In this document: positions 17,815 through 27,240 of the stretch, piece by piece
How the letters are laid out: each line of letters begins with the position of its first letter
Position numbering within the stretch: position 1 is the first letter of the stretch
DNA from: Leisingera aquimarina DSM 24565
GTDB lineage: Bacteria > Pseudomonadota > Alphaproteobacteria > Rhodobacterales > Rhodobacteraceae
DNA: 64,000 bases
Direction of reading: 5' to 3'
NCBI RefSeq assembly: GCF_000473165.1
Contig: NZ_KI421504.1
Location: 1,811,437-1,875,436 of the forward strand
Made by a program: the position numbers and the translations under genes
Notes under the pieces: generated by a model
Databases searched by the model: none
The model's input: only the letters and a program-made list of their open reading frames with translations
What the model was told of the DNA's origin: nothing

Positions 17815-18867
17815 GGCGTTGTTGCAGAACTCTGATCGCTAAGGATTCACAACACGAATCCATGAGGTTAGACGGGGCAGATGAGCAAGCCCGCACCTGC
17901 CCGCTATTGCACGACGAATTGGTCCAGTTACAACGATGCGCTCAGGAAGCGCGGTTCGCTCCTGATCTGGCTGGACAAAGAGATGACCTGGCTCGCGCCG
18001 CATGAAGGGCGGGCTGGGCGCCCGCCGGTCTTCTCGAACGCGGCGATCCAGTTCTGCCTGTCGATCAAGGTTCTGTTCAAGCTGCCCCTCCGGCAGACCG
18101 CCGGGATGGTCGCCAGCCTTTTGCACCTGGCGGGGCTGGACTGGCCCGTTCCTGATTTCTCTACGCTGTGCCGTCGACTGAAAGCGCTGGCCGTCCAGAT
18201 CCCGTATCGCCGCGCCGATGGGCCACTGAACCTGCTGGTTGACAGCACCGGGATCAAATTCCTTGGCGATGGCGAGTGGCAGGCCCGCAAGCACGGCGTT
18301 CAGGGGCGGCGCCAATGGCGCAAGGTGCATCTTGCGATGGATGCTGCCACGTCTGACATCCGTGCTGTCGAATTCACCCCCAGCCGCGACGGCGACAGCC
18401 CGGTCCTGCCGGAACTGCTCGATCAGATTCCGAAGGGCGAAGAGATCAGCAGCGTGACCGCAGACGGAGCCTATGACACGCGCCGTTGCCACTCCGCCAT
18501 CATCGAGCGTGGTGCCGCCCAGATTATCCCTATCCGCAAGAATGGCCGGCCGTGGAAAGAAAACTGCCCGGCTGCACAGGTCAGAAACGAAACCTTGCGC
18601 GCCACCCGGCACTACGGCCGGGCCTTCTGGAAACGCTGGACGGGATACCACGCCCGGAGCCGGGTCGAGGCAAAGATGCGCTGCTTGAAAGCATTCGGCG
18701 AGCGCATCGCCGCTAAAGACCCTGACCGCCAAACCGCCGAAATCCACATCCGCATCGCCCTCATCAACCGCTTCAATGCACTCAGCGCCGCCGAGATCGT
18801 CCGCGTCGCCTAAGGTCAGAGGGGAAAGGGGTAGTCAGGCCTCAAGAAGGAGTTCTGCAACAACGCC
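17815..18867 (+). mobile_element. IS5-family insertion sequence, intact
   Basis: Bounded by an 18-bp perfect inverted repeat: GGCGTTGTTGCAGAACTC at 17815-17832 and its complement at 18850-18867. It is about 1.05 kb long and carries one complete transposase. It interrupts the serine recombinase gene. I see no clear target duplication. Related right-end sequence occurs at 39087-39104 beside an IS5 fragment. Confidence 0.85.
17881..18813 (+). CDS. IS5-family DDE transposase
   Basis: 310 aa, apparently complete. The DDE triad surroundings are visible: NLLVDSTGIKF (first Asp, near residue 122), VTADGAYDTRRC (second Asp, near 197), and RSRVEAKMRCLKAFGERI (Glu, near 262), followed by HIRIALINRFNAL. 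The N-terminal region (PAPARYCTTNWSSYNDALRKRGSL) is the typical opening of this IS5 subgroup. The promoter would lie in the 66 bp after the left inverted repeat. This is the only IS in the window with both ends and an unbroken transposase that I can confirm. Confidence 0.92.
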   Translation: MSKPAPARYCTTNWSSYNDALRKRGSLLIWLDKEMTWLAPHEGRAGRPPVFSNAAIQFCLSIKVLFKLPLRQTAGMVASLLHLAGLDWPVPDFSTLCRRLKALAVQIPYRRADGPLNLLVDSTGIKFLGDGEWQARKHGVQGRRQWRKVHLAMDAATSDIRAVEFTPSRDGDSPVLPELLDQIPKGEEISSVTADGAYDTRRCHSAIIERGAAQIIPIRKNGRPWKENCPAAQVRNETLRATRHYGRAFWKRWTGYHARSRVEAKMRCLKAFGERIAAKDPDRQTAEIHIRIALINRFNALSAAEIVRVA

Positions 18868-18935
18868 GATGAGTTCCCTCATCGATCTTCGGGAGCGGGT
18901 GGCTGGAAGCGGGCCGGTGGCCGCCTCATCCAGCC

Positions 18936-20114
18936 TCATACCGCCAACAACCGGGGTAGCCGAGCGAGATTTCCTGCGGCGAGTGTGAGAATGAAACGGG
19001 ATCGCACTCGTTCGACGCCGCGATAGAGGGTCTGGGACATGCCGCCAACGGTCTTGGCCCAGCCAAACGCCTCCTCGATCCTCTTGCGGTGCTTCTGGGA
19101 CAGGGCATAGCCTTTGTGCCTGGTTGTGCGCCCGTCGATTGCTGAATGCCGCGCCTTCCTGGCGACGTGTAGGGTGACGCAGGCCTGGCGGAGATCCGCG
19201 ACGAATTCGGCCGCATCGTACCCCTTGTCGGCACCCAAGGTCAGTTGCCGGGTCGATCCGGGGGAATGGCAGTGCAGCATGTCCAGCGCGGCCTTGCGCT
19301 CGGCGCGGCCGTCAGCGCGGGTCAGGTCGCCTTGAACAACCAGCCCGTGCCGGTTCTCCATCAGCGCATGCCCCATGAAGCACCGCACCGCACCTGTGCC
19401 CGCGGATTTCTTATAGAGCCGTGCATCCGGGTCGGTGACCGAAGCATGGGTCGCATTCGAACGCTTCTCGCCTTTGAAGTTGATCTCGGCATTGCGGCTG
19501 CGGCGAGTGGCGTGGGGCATTGGAGCGGTCTCAGGTTCGGTCTGGGCGGGCTGTATGGCGGGGTTAACAGACGTCGGGGGCGGGTCGTCCGGGCCATCAT
19601 CGCCGGGCCGCGTGTCCGCTGCCTTCGGCTGGAAGCTCTTCATCGACGCCCAGGCCTTGACCAGCGTGCCATCGACCGAGAAATGCTCGTCCGACAGGAG
19701 CGGCGCGACCTCGCGATGCGCCAGAATTGCCGCCATCACCTTGCGCGACATATCGGCTGTCAGCAGCCGGTCGCGGTTCTTGGTGAACACGGTCGGTACC
19801 CACACCGGATCGTCGATCCCGAGGCCCACGAACCAGCGGAACAGCAGGTTATATCGCATCTGTTCCATCAACTGCCGCTCGGAGCGGATTGAGAACAGGA
19901 TTTGGATCAGGCTCGCCCGGATCAGCCGCTCCGGCGGGATCGAGGGGCGGCCGAAATCGGTGTAGAGCGCCTCGAAATCGGCATCCAGACTGGCCAGCGC
20001 ATCGTTGACCACCTGCCGGATCTTCCGCAGCGGGTGCCGCGCGGGGATGCGCTCTTCCAGATCGACATAGCTGAAAAGCGATCCGCTCGCTTCGTCCGTC
20101 CCGCGCATCATCAC
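18936..20114 (-). CDS. IS5/IS1182-type transposase
   Basis: A 392-aa DDE transposase. N-terminal domain: LFSYVDLEERIPARHPLRKIR and GRPSIPPERLIRASLIQ. First catalytic Asp in EHFSVDGTLVKAWASMKSF near residue 148; second in LGADKGYDAAEF near 298; last Glu in RKRIEEAFGWAKTVGG near 354. A low-complexity linker (DDGPDDPPPTS) sits between. The frame is unbroken. I could not fix the inverted repeats. It has landed in an IS3 element: the N-terminal part of an IS3 OrfA lies just upstream at 20177-20281. A scrap reading SSLIDLRERV at 18868-18905 may be another transposase relic. Confidence 0.85.
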   Translation of the reverse strand: MMMRGTDEASGSLFSYVDLEERIPARHPLRKIRQVVNDALASLDADFEALYTDFGRPSIPPERLIRASLIQILFSIRSERQLMEQMRYNLLFRWFVGLGIDDPVWVPTVFTKNRDRLLTADMSRKVMAAILAHREVAPLLSDEHFSVDGTLVKAWASMKSFQPKAADTRPGDDGPDDPPPTSVNPAIQPAQTEPETAPMPHATRRSRNAEINFKGEKRSNATHASVTDPDARLYKKSAGTGAVRCFMGHALMENRHGLVVQGDLTRADGRAERKAALDMLHCHSPGSTRQLTLGADKGYDAAEFVADLRQACVTLHVARKARHSAIDGRTTRHKGYALSQKHRKRIEEAFGWAKTVGGMSQTLYRGVERVRSRFILTLAAGNLARLPRLLAV

Positions 20115-20176
20115 CCCCGCCGAAATTGTGCTCAGGATGAATCATGTTCCTCAGACCGCGTCGAGAGCCGACTTCT

Positions 20177-20281
20177 TCAGCGGCCTGCTAAGTCAGAAGC
20201 CACCTGCTTGCGCGTCAGCCCACTGGTCAGTGCTATGCGCACTGCATCCTGGCGGAATTCGTCCGTCCGTTTCGTTCCCAT
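20177..20281 (-). pseudogene. IS3-family OrfA, N-terminal fragment
   Basis: The minus strand from ATG 20281 reads MGTKRTDEFRQDAVRIALTS and GLTRKQVASDLAGR, then a stop. This is the helix-turn-helix start of an IS3 OrfA (usual continuation DLGVG). It is cut after 34 codons. It may belong to the same IS type as the OrfB end at 8627. Confidence 0.8.
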
Positions 20282-20445
20282 AGTTCGTCTCCTTTGCCGC
20301 AATAAATGCTATCAAAGGAGCGGCATTAAACCGCGACACGTCCACTTGTCTCGACTCAGCAATTGCCCGGTACTACTCTCTGGACTAGCGGCGACTGATA
20401 CCGGCGACTGGGTGACTTTGCAGCGCCTCAGGAGACCAACCCTCA

Positions 20446-22332
20446 ATGGCACATTCATGGCAACGTCGACTCACCACCGTTCTTGCCAGTGACATTGTCG
20501 ACTTTTCGCGCCTGGTTGGCAGCAATGAGGAAGCAGCGCTTGGCATGCTGCATCGACAGCGCGAGGAAGTGATCAACCCGCTTTTGACCAAATTCGGCGG
20601 ACGGCTTGTCAACACTGCCGGAGACAGCATGCTTATTGAGTTCACAAGCGCCGTAGAAGCGGTCCGTTTTGCGACCGGCTTTCAAACCAAAATTGGCGAA
20701 TTCAACAATGAGCTGCCCGCCGCAGAAAGGATGCTGCATCGGATTGGGATCAACGCGGGTGACGTTGTCGAAGACGGTGATGACCTTTTGGGCGACGGTG
20801 TGAATGTGGCTGCAAGGCTTGAAGCTCTGGCCCCACCTGGCGGTATCATCATTAGTCGTTCGGTGCGTGACCAAGTTCGTGATCGGTTATCTTTTCGCCT
20901 GCAAGATTTGGGCGAGATTAACGTCAAGAACATCGCGCGCGCCGTTCGGGTATTCCAACTTCTGCGAGAAGGTGAAGCCGCGCTGAAGGTGCCGCCACCA
21001 AACCGCCGCAATTCATTTCTGTTGATTGCGTCATTCTTGATCGCTGCAACAACCGCTATTGCTGCCTGGCTCTGGGTATCACGCACAGACTTCGAACCGG
21101 TGCTTCTCACTGAAATGTCGCAAGCTTTGCCTGATGGACCTTCATTCGCCGTGATGCCTTTCGACTATATCGGAGAAGACGCTGACCAGAACATTTATCT
21201 CGCTGACGGAGTGAGCGAAAATGTTATCGCCAATTTGGCGAATTTGCCTGAGACCCTGGTCATTGCGAAAAGTTCGACCTTTGCGTTCAAAGGAAAAGAC
21301 TTCGACGTACGCGACGTGGCTGCGGAATTTGGGGTTCGCTATGTGCTCGACGGCAGCGTTCAATTGGTCGAGGACAGGATAAGAGTGACCGCGCAATTGA
21401 TCGATGCGGTGGCCGGAAGACATCTGTGGTCCGAGACATTCGATCGCAAGATCGACGACTTCTTCAAAGTACAAGACGAGATAACGCTTGCCGTAGTCCA
21501 ACAAGTTTATGACAAGACGGTCTCAGGCGAGCGTCTTGACGCGCATGAAACTGATAACCTTGAAGCATTTGCCGAGATGGCCAAAGGAGAAGCGCTTCGA
21601 GTCAAATTCACGCAAAGCGACAACTATTTGGCGCGGCAGCATTTTGCCCGAGCAGCAGATCTTGATCCTTCGTATGCTGCAGCGCAATCGCGGATAGGAT
21701 TCACCCATCTGATGGACGCGCGTATGGGTTTTTCAACTGATCCAGCCCGTTCCATTTCTCTAGCCGAAGCGCACATGGAGCGCGCATTGGAATTGGATCC
21801 AGACAGGCCAGGGTCACTGGAAAGTTTTGCCCTAGTTCGAGTCATCCAAAAAAGACCGGATGAAGCCAGAGACCTGGCTTTACGTGCGGTGCGTCTCGGT
21901 CCTGGAGATGCGAGTGCGATCCGAGGCACAGCCTGGGTGCTGAAATATATTGGCGATTCCGAGGAGTCTCTCGAATTTTTTGCGCGAGCGGTTCGGATAA
22001 CCCCTGTAACTCTTTGGTGGTTAATCGCCGATCAACACGGTGCGATGATGGACGCAGGAGAATTCGAAGCTGCATTCGCTTTGACCGACGAACTTCTCGC
22101 TGCAACTCCGGAGGCCTACAGAGCACATTTTTTTGCGTTGGCGGCGATTCCTGCCTGGCAAATCGGCGAAAAAGCCCGCGCTATCGAACTTATGGACGAA
22201 GCGCGGAAAATAAATCCTCAGCTATCAATTTCGGACTATAAGGCATTTGATCTCGCTTATGTCGACAATTCATTGCCAGAAAAACGCTACTTGATTCTGA
22301 AAGAACTTGGACTCTCTGACAGGCCAGAGTGA
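20446..22332 (+). CDS. Class III nucleotide cyclase domain protein with TolB/FlgO-like and TPR regions
   Basis: 628 aa. Residues 1-170 are a class III cyclase catalytic domain: the two metal-binding Asp are D16 (ASDIVDFS) and D60 (NTAGDSML), and the transition-state Asn/Arg are in VNVAARLEALAPPGG. Near residues 193-213 is one membrane helix, then a domain (residues 225-355: FAVMPFDYIGEDADQ, YVLDGSVQ, LWSETFDR) found in many cyclase-TPR proteins, then TPR helices to the end. The position that is Lys in adenylate cyclases (VKTTGD) is Asn here, so substrate choice is uncertain. The ribosome site CAGGAG precedes ATG 20446. It stands alone between IS relics. Confidence 0.88.
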   Translation: MAHSWQRRLTTVLASDIVDFSRLVGSNEEAALGMLHRQREEVINPLLTKFGGRLVNTAGDSMLIEFTSAVEAVRFATGFQTKIGEFNNELPAAERMLHRIGINAGDVVEDGDDLLGDGVNVAARLEALAPPGGIIISRSVRDQVRDRLSFRLQDLGEINVKNIARAVRVFQLLREGEAALKVPPPNRRNSFLLIASFLIAATTAIAAWLWVSRTDFEPVLLTEMSQALPDGPSFAVMPFDYIGEDADQNIYLADGVSENVIANLANLPETLVIAKSSTFAFKGKDFDVRDVAAEFGVRYVLDGSVQLVEDRIRVTAQLIDAVAGRHLWSETFDRKIDDFFKVQDEITLAVVQQVYDKTVSGERLDAHETDNLEAFAEMAKGEALRVKFTQSDNYLARQHFARAADLDPSYAAAQSRIGFTHLMDARMGFSTDPARSISLAEAHMERALELDPDRPGSLESFALVRVIQKRPDEARDLALRAVRLGPGDASAIRGTAWVLKYIGDSEESLEFFARAVRITPVTLWWLIADQHGAMMDAGEFEAAFALTDELLAATPEAYRAHFFALAAIPAWQIGEKARAIELMDEARKINPQLSISDYKAFDLAYVDNSLPEKRYLILKELGLSDRPE

Positions 22333-23433
22333 ATGGCTGGATTGGGTTGCTCCTTAAACGGCGACGTCCGCCTAGCACGCACCGCTGCCCTTCACGCATT
22401 CCGCAGCATCCGGCACTTTGGGCTCAGAGTCAGGTTTCGCCGCCTGCCACACGAACAACTGCTGCCGATGCGGGAACGGCAGAGCGCTGCTTCTGGCGAC
22501 ACGATTTCAAAGGATTGGCCGAAATTATGGACGGCAGCTTCCGTTCGGCCTGGACCGTCGGCCTCGTTGCGCAAGCATTGGGCAGCGATGAGCCCACTTT
22601 GCATGATGCTGCGCTTCGTACAAATGTCTGAACTGGCATTCAGTATCGAGCTAGGTGAGCCTCTATGGAACCAAACCAATCGTCAGACAGCCGCGCCCAT
22701 TCCCAAATGCACAGCGGTCAGATCAATGCAAACGCCTGCCACAGGCGCCAGTGCCGCGCGAGCGGCTTCGTCCTGGTCTAAGGTTTGTGGCTGCTGTCAG
22801 CGTGAGCTGCAGCGGCGATAAATCTGACAAGGAGGAAAGCGCGGGCGGATTTCGTTTCTATGGGGATTGCGGTTCAGGGCTTGGGAAGCCGATGGGCTGA
22901 GCTGCGAAGTCTGCGACGCCGATCAGCGCGGGCACGCTGATTGTTCCGATCCGATGCCACCGATCAGCCCTGTTCTCCGGCGCCTTGCCGCCGTTGCCCT
23001 TCCAGGTGTTTGCTAACGCAGCATCCGGTCGCAGGCGCGGCACGCTCATTGCTGCGTTGCAGCCGATTTCGCCAGACAGGTCATTCGAAGCCACGACGAT
23101 TCCCAAATCTCAAACCGTCTTTTCGCTGCAACCAGGACCGATCATTGAAGAGCGGGATGAACCCGCCTTTTTCGGTCACGGCTATTGCTCATGCAGAAAC
23201 TACTCGCATCTGCAGCAGGTCTTTTGCCGCGATACAGAATACTGCGCCGAAGCGGTCACTGAACTGCGTCATGGATCATCGAATCCATACCGACCCTTGG
23301 CCGCGTGCCGCCTGAAATGGGAGGGAGCGAGACAGAGTCGACATAGATGACGGCGAACCAAACGGTGCTCATTCGCGTATCGTTCAAATACCGTCTATTT
23401 GTCTTCGGACAATTAATCGGTGGACCGTCTAGG
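22333..23433. other. Spacer without recognisable genes
   Basis: About 1.1 kb. Reading frames exist on both strands but none shows a domain, a ribosome site or sustained codon bias. It may be decayed coding DNA between two TPR proteins. Confidence 0.5.
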
Positions 23434-23790
23434 TTACACAACTGCACGCAAGGGTTTGTCGTGCATGAGAGACCGCACCTGATGTATCTCGTAACGCAGT
23501 TGAGTGTTTCGGCTCGTTTCGCGAAAGCGTTCGACCGACAAAAAACCATCGGCATCGAACTCAGGGTCAACTGTTGCAAGTCTTCGAACGGCCCGCTCAA
23601 GGCGTTCAGCGTCGTCCAGATGCAAAGCAGCGGCGGCACGGTATGCGGCGGCGCGTCTTGTCATACGAGGAAATGCTGTGGCTGCTTGAAAACAGGTCTC
23701 CCAGTCCCCTCGAACATAGTGCGCGATCACGCCCACTTCGCGGCAGTACTCTGGAAGGAAAGGATCAAGAGCCTCAGCCCGTGAGCCTCC
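23434..23790 (-). pseudogene. C-terminal end of a TPR protein, cut by an IS3 insertion
   Basis: The minus strand reads RAEALDPFLPEYCREVGVIAHY, then RGDWETCFQAATAFPRMTRRAA, and ERLERAVRRLATVDPEFDADGFL to a stop at 23434. Paired helices and the VDPEF ending resemble the C-terminal TPR tail of cyclase/TPR proteins such as the one at 20446. The upstream part ends at the left end of the IS3 copy (23796). On the far side of that IS is a fragment of an unrelated membrane protein. Confidence 0.6.
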
Positions 23791-23838
23791 CCCAATGAAG
23801 TGGTCCGCCCCTATGATTAGGAAAGCGGAGGACCATAG

Positions 23839-24117
23839 ATGGCGATTAAGAGACCCAAGCCTGAAGAGATTGTCGTGAAGTTACGGCAGGTTGAAGTGCT
23901 GATGGGGCAAGGCATGCCCCGAATAGACGCCATTCGGCAGATCAGTGTGACGGAACAAACCTATTGCCGTTGGAAGAAGAAGTACGGCGGAATGGGCACA
24001 GAACAACTCAAGGAACTGAAGCGGCTCCAGAAGGAGAACGAGCGCCTTCGCCGTGCCGTTTCAGATCTTACACTCGACAAACTGATCCTGTCAGAGGCCG
24101 CAAAGGGAAACTTCTGA
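23839..24117 (+). CDS. IS3-family transposase OrfA
   Basis: 92 aa, complete. A helix-turn-helix domain (KPEEIVVKLRQVEVLMGQG, then SVTEQTYCRWKKKYGGM) is followed by a leucine-rich coiled coil (LKELKRLQKENERLRRAV, LTLDKLIL) and the usual ending EAAKGNF. OrfA binds the IS ends, and a ribosomal frameshift normally joins it to OrfB. The partner frame here is broken, so the element is probably not autonomous. Confidence 0.9.
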   Translation: MAIKRPKPEEIVVKLRQVEVLMGQGMPRIDAIRQISVTEQTYCRWKKKYGGMGTEQLKELKRLQKENERLRRAVSDLTLDKLILSEAAKGNF

Positions 24118-24965
24118 GCCCCTCGCGCCGCCGTGCCTGCATCGATCATGTGCGTAGCCAAATCAAGATTTCCGAACGCCGTGTATGCCGCGTCCTGGGC
24201 CAGCACCGATCCACGCAGCGCCGGTTGCCACTTGGGCGTGCTGACGAAGACCGCCTGGTCGAGGACATGATCGAGCTGACACGTCAGTATGGTCGATATG
24301 GCTACCGTCGGATTGCCGCTCTGCTGTGAGACGCAGGCTGGCAGGTGAACGACAAGCGCGTCGAACGTCTATGGCGGCGAGAGGGGCTAAAGGTTCCCAT
24401 GAAACAGCCCAAGAAAGGGCGGCTCTGGCTCAACAATGGTTCGTGTGTTCGGCTGCGGCCAGAGTATCGCAATCACGTCTGGTCGTACGACTTCGTGCAT
24501 CATCGAACAGACGATGGTCGAGCGTTCAGGACATTGAATATTCTGGACGAACACAGTCGGGAATGTTTGGCGACCCGGGTGAGGCGGCAGCTGAACTCGA
24601 CCGAGGTCATTGATGTTCTGACCGACCTGTTCATTCTTCGGGGCGTGCCTGCTTACATCAGGTCTGACAACGGCCCCGAATTCATAGCTGAGGCCGTCAG
24701 AGGCTGGATCAAAGCAGTTGGGGCTAAGACCGCATTCATCGAACCCGGGTCACCGTGGGAGAACGGATATTGCGAAAGCTTCAACGGGCGCATGCGCGAC
24801 GAGCTGCTGAACGGTGAGGTCTTTTACTCGCTGCGGGAAGCCCAGATCATCATCGAAAGTTGGAGAAAACACTACAACACCAGACGACCACACAGTGCTC
24901 TGGGCTACCGCCCACCGGCTCCAGAGGCCATTGTTCCGGTAGACCAAAGGCCAACCATGCACTAA
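24084..24965 (+). pseudogene. IS3-family transposase OrfB with in-frame stop
   Basis: The frame reads SPSRRRACIDHVRSQIKISERR and GRYGYRRIAALL, then a TGA at 24327, and goes on in the same frame with [23 protein letters not shown]. The family sequence at this point is LLRDAGW, so the stop is probably CGA changed to TGA. Beyond it the integrase core is whole: [13 protein letters not shown] (Asp), [15 protein letters not shown] (Asp) and [19 protein letters not shown] (Glu). Confidence 0.88.
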
Positions 24966-24987
24966 CTTTCAACTTGGACCACTCAAG

Positions 24988-25126
24988 CGGGGCCGCTCAC
25001 CGGACCCGAGACACCGGAGTAAATCAATGGTGGTTCCTGCTGGTACTCGTCCCGCCAGCCAACTTCGCACTGATGGTGTTCCTGCTTTTCGTTCCGACTG
25101 ATGAGTTCAAGGACGCCCACATTTAG
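24988..25126 (+). pseudogene. C-terminal fragment of a DUF805-like membrane protein
   Basis: Right after the IS3 end the frame reads AHRTRDTGVNQWWFLLVLVP, then a second hydrophobic run and VPTDEFKDAHI to a stop. The pattern RxRDTG..WW followed by a membrane helix is the DUF805 family end (RLHDTGRSGWW). The rest of the gene is missing. It does not match the protein on the other side of the IS, so DNA was probably lost during or after insertion. Confidence 0.6.
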
Positions 25127-25242
25127 CCTTCACACGCTAAGGGATGCCGGATTGGAAAGCAAAATACTCATTGTTGCTCCAAGAGTAGCCGTTCGCTAAC
25201 CTCCCCCTAAAGGAGATTAGTTGAAGGGATTTACCCGATATT

Positions 25243-26550
25243 GTGGAGTTTGGATCACCGGCTCGCCTTTTCCCGGTTCTTGCAGAAACCAATCGAGAGC
25301 GCCGCGTAACGTCGATTTTCTTGGCTGTTCTTACGCAAGTACCCCCATTGGCAACGGAAATACTTGCCAGCCTCGGGCAGAGAGTTGGAACGCGTACCCG
25401 AATTTCCACGTTTACGGAAGTTGTGCTTAAGGAGAAGACCGACCAAGACTGCAGGCCAGATGGGCTTATTGTTCTGGAAAGCGGGAGCCGACGCTGGACC
25501 GCTCTTGTCGAGACCAAGATTGCCAAAAACGATCTATCCGACGATCAGGTTGTACGATACGTCGAGCTGGCGCGCGCGAATGGCGTCGATGCCGTGATTA
25601 CTATTTCCAATCAATTCGTGTCGCGTGCGGACCATTCGCCGGTATCAGTACCGAAGAAACTCCTCAGGAAAACGGAGCTTTTTCATTGGTCGTGGTCATG
25701 GCTCGCTACCCAGTGTGAGCTTCTTTCACTCCAAGGAAGCGTTGAGGATGCTGAGCAGAGCTTTCTTATGGACGAGCTGATGGAGTTCCTCGGGCATCCC
25801 TCTACTGGGGTAGAGAGGTTCACCCAGATGGGTTCGGAGTGGAAAGGTCTGGTTCAGGCTGTATCCAACGAAACAGTTCTGAAACGAACCTCACCAGAAG
25901 TAGAAGAAGCTGTAGCCTGCTGGTACGCTGAAGAGCGAGATCTGAGCCTTCATCTATCAACATTCATTGGAACTGCCGTCAAAGCTCGCATTGAGCGCAA
26001 GTACTCCGATGACCCAGAGCTTCGAGCGCGCATTGCTGCGCAAACCCTTGTAGATACCCAAATCCTATCTAGCACCTTCCAAGTTCCCAATTTAGCCCTT
26101 GATATCAACGTTGTAGCAAATTTGGGGCTGCGTACCTTTTCAGCGTCTATGACACTCAAAGCACCCACAGATCGGAAATCGACCAAAGCAAGGGTGAATT
26201 GGCTTCTAAGAATGCTGCCCAAAGACGATGAGCGACTGTTGGTTTCAGGACTCTGGCCTGGCCGAGTAGCGCCGACAACCAAGTGTGTAGGCGAATTACG
26301 GGCAGATCCCACTGTATTGCAGGCTGACAACCCGGACTTAGTTCCTCATGGTTTTGAAGTGAAACTTGTGGAGCGAACTGGTGCTAGATTTTCTGGCCGG
26401 AAGACCTTCATTGAGGATCTGGAAGCTGTTGTTCCGGAGTTCTATGAGTTGGCGGCTGCGCATCTGCGAGCCTGGCAGCCTGGCCCTCCTCAGCCGGTGA
26501 AGAAGGCCTCTATGGAAGACGTTGAAGTTGAGGAGGAAGGTGCCGAATGA
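25243..26550 (+). CDS. PD-(D/E)XK nuclease-like protein
   Basis: 435 aa from GTG 25243, the first start after an in-frame stop at 25222. The N-terminal third has a PD-(D/E)XK core: D73 in CRPDGLIVLE, then E90-x-K92 in ALVETKI, and Q102-VVR-Y106, which fits the QxxxY extension of RecB-type nucleases. The C-terminal two thirds (from residue 150) match nothing I recognise and end in an acidic tail (EDVEVEEEG). It could be a DNA-repair or restriction-type/defence nuclease. It is the first intact gene left of tRNA-Gln. No methylase, helicase or ATPase lies beside it. Confidence 0.75.
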   Translation: MEFGSPARLFPVLAETNRERRVTSIFLAVLTQVPPLATEILASLGQRVGTRTRISTFTEVVLKEKTDQDCRPDGLIVLESGSRRWTALVETKIAKNDLSDDQVVRYVELARANGVDAVITISNQFVSRADHSPVSVPKKLLRKTELFHWSWSWLATQCELLSLQGSVEDAEQSFLMDELMEFLGHPSTGVERFTQMGSEWKGLVQAVSNETVLKRTSPEVEEAVACWYAEERDLSLHLSTFIGTAVKARIERKYSDDPELRARIAAQTLVDTQILSSTFQVPNLALDINVVANLGLRTFSASMTLKAPTDRKSTKARVNWLLRMLPKDDERLLVSGLWPGRVAPTTKCVGELRADPTVLQADNPDLVPHGFEVKLVERTGARFSGRKTFIEDLEAVVPEFYELAAAHLRAWQPGPPQPVKKASMEDVEVEEEGAE

Positions 26551-26671
26551 AGTGGTTTGGCATCGTTTTTCCTGGCCTGGCCTAGACTCAAGACGCCCTC
26601 GCGATGAGAAACTAAATCTGCGAGAACAAGCTGCTAATTGTGCTTGGCTTGTTCGCCATGTGGGAGATTGA

Positions 26672-27121
26672 GTGTTGAAGATTCTACGGCTGCTTCGGCG
26701 TGCGACATTCCTGATTTGGTTATCGGCTGGACTTGTCGTTTGCTCAGCAACACTTGCGACATGGGCCTTTCAGCTTTCACTGCAAGTAGCATCTTTGACC
26801 GCGAGCGCGGCAACGACCGCTGTTAAGCATAGGAAAGAGATTACGAAGGCTGTGGCACGAGCAAAAGCAAAAGCTCGGTTGCGTCGTGTTCTCACTGCGG
26901 TCCCAGCAGTTGGGGCGGGTGCTGCAGTTGCTTTTGAGGCGCAAGACTATAGCTCCTGTCAAGAGCAAAACCCTGAAGGCTCGGTATCAGACTACGCTTG
27001 CGAGGTAGCCGAGCTAAGCGCTGAAGTTGTTGACGATGTCCTTCAAGAACTCCCAGAAATGGTTCGACCAACACCAGAGTGGGTTCTGGCACAGCTTCCC
27101 GAGTGCAATGTGAATAGTTAA
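26672..27121 (+). CDS. Small membrane protein of unknown function
   Basis: 149 aa from GTG 26672, with GGGAG six bases upstream. An N-terminal membrane helix (residues 11-34, FLIWLSAGLVVCSATLATWAF) is followed by a basic stretch (HRKEITKAVARAKAKARLRR), a short hydrophobic alanine/valine run, and an acidic C-terminal region with cysteines (SSCQEQ, YACEVAE, PECNV). The charge pattern suggests a cytoplasmic basic loop and an outer acidic tail. I do not recognise the family. It is co-directional with the nuclease-like gene, 121 bp downstream. Confidence 0.6.
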   Translation: MLKILRLLRRATFLIWLSAGLVVCSATLATWAFQLSLQVASLTASAATTAVKHRKEITKAVARAKAKARLRRVLTAVPAVGAGAAVAFEAQDYSSCQEQNPEGSVSDYACEVAELSAEVVDDVLQELPEMVRPTPEWVLAQLPECNVNS

Positions 27122-27240
27122 CCACACACCACACCGGCCAACGCCACCACCAGTTCTCCACCGTCACCACTGGTCAGCGGGTCGATAGCGGCAGGCTGGG
27201 AAGTTGGTAGCGGCTCGGCAACAGCGGGTTGGCTGGGGTG

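Larger units (their letters stand above)
23796..24985 (+). mobile_element. IS3-family element, inactivated by a nonsense codon
   Basis: Ends inferred from an imperfect inverted repeat: TGAAGTGGTCC at 23796 and TGGACCACTCA ending at 24985. It carries orfA and orfB. Host gene fragments lie on both sides: the TPR end on the left and the DUF805-like end on the right. Confidence 0.75.

Noticed and set aside
17815-18867. Target-site duplication of the intact IS5
   Set aside because: Flanking bases on the two sides (CTGGGAG and GATGAGT) do not give a clear duplicate.
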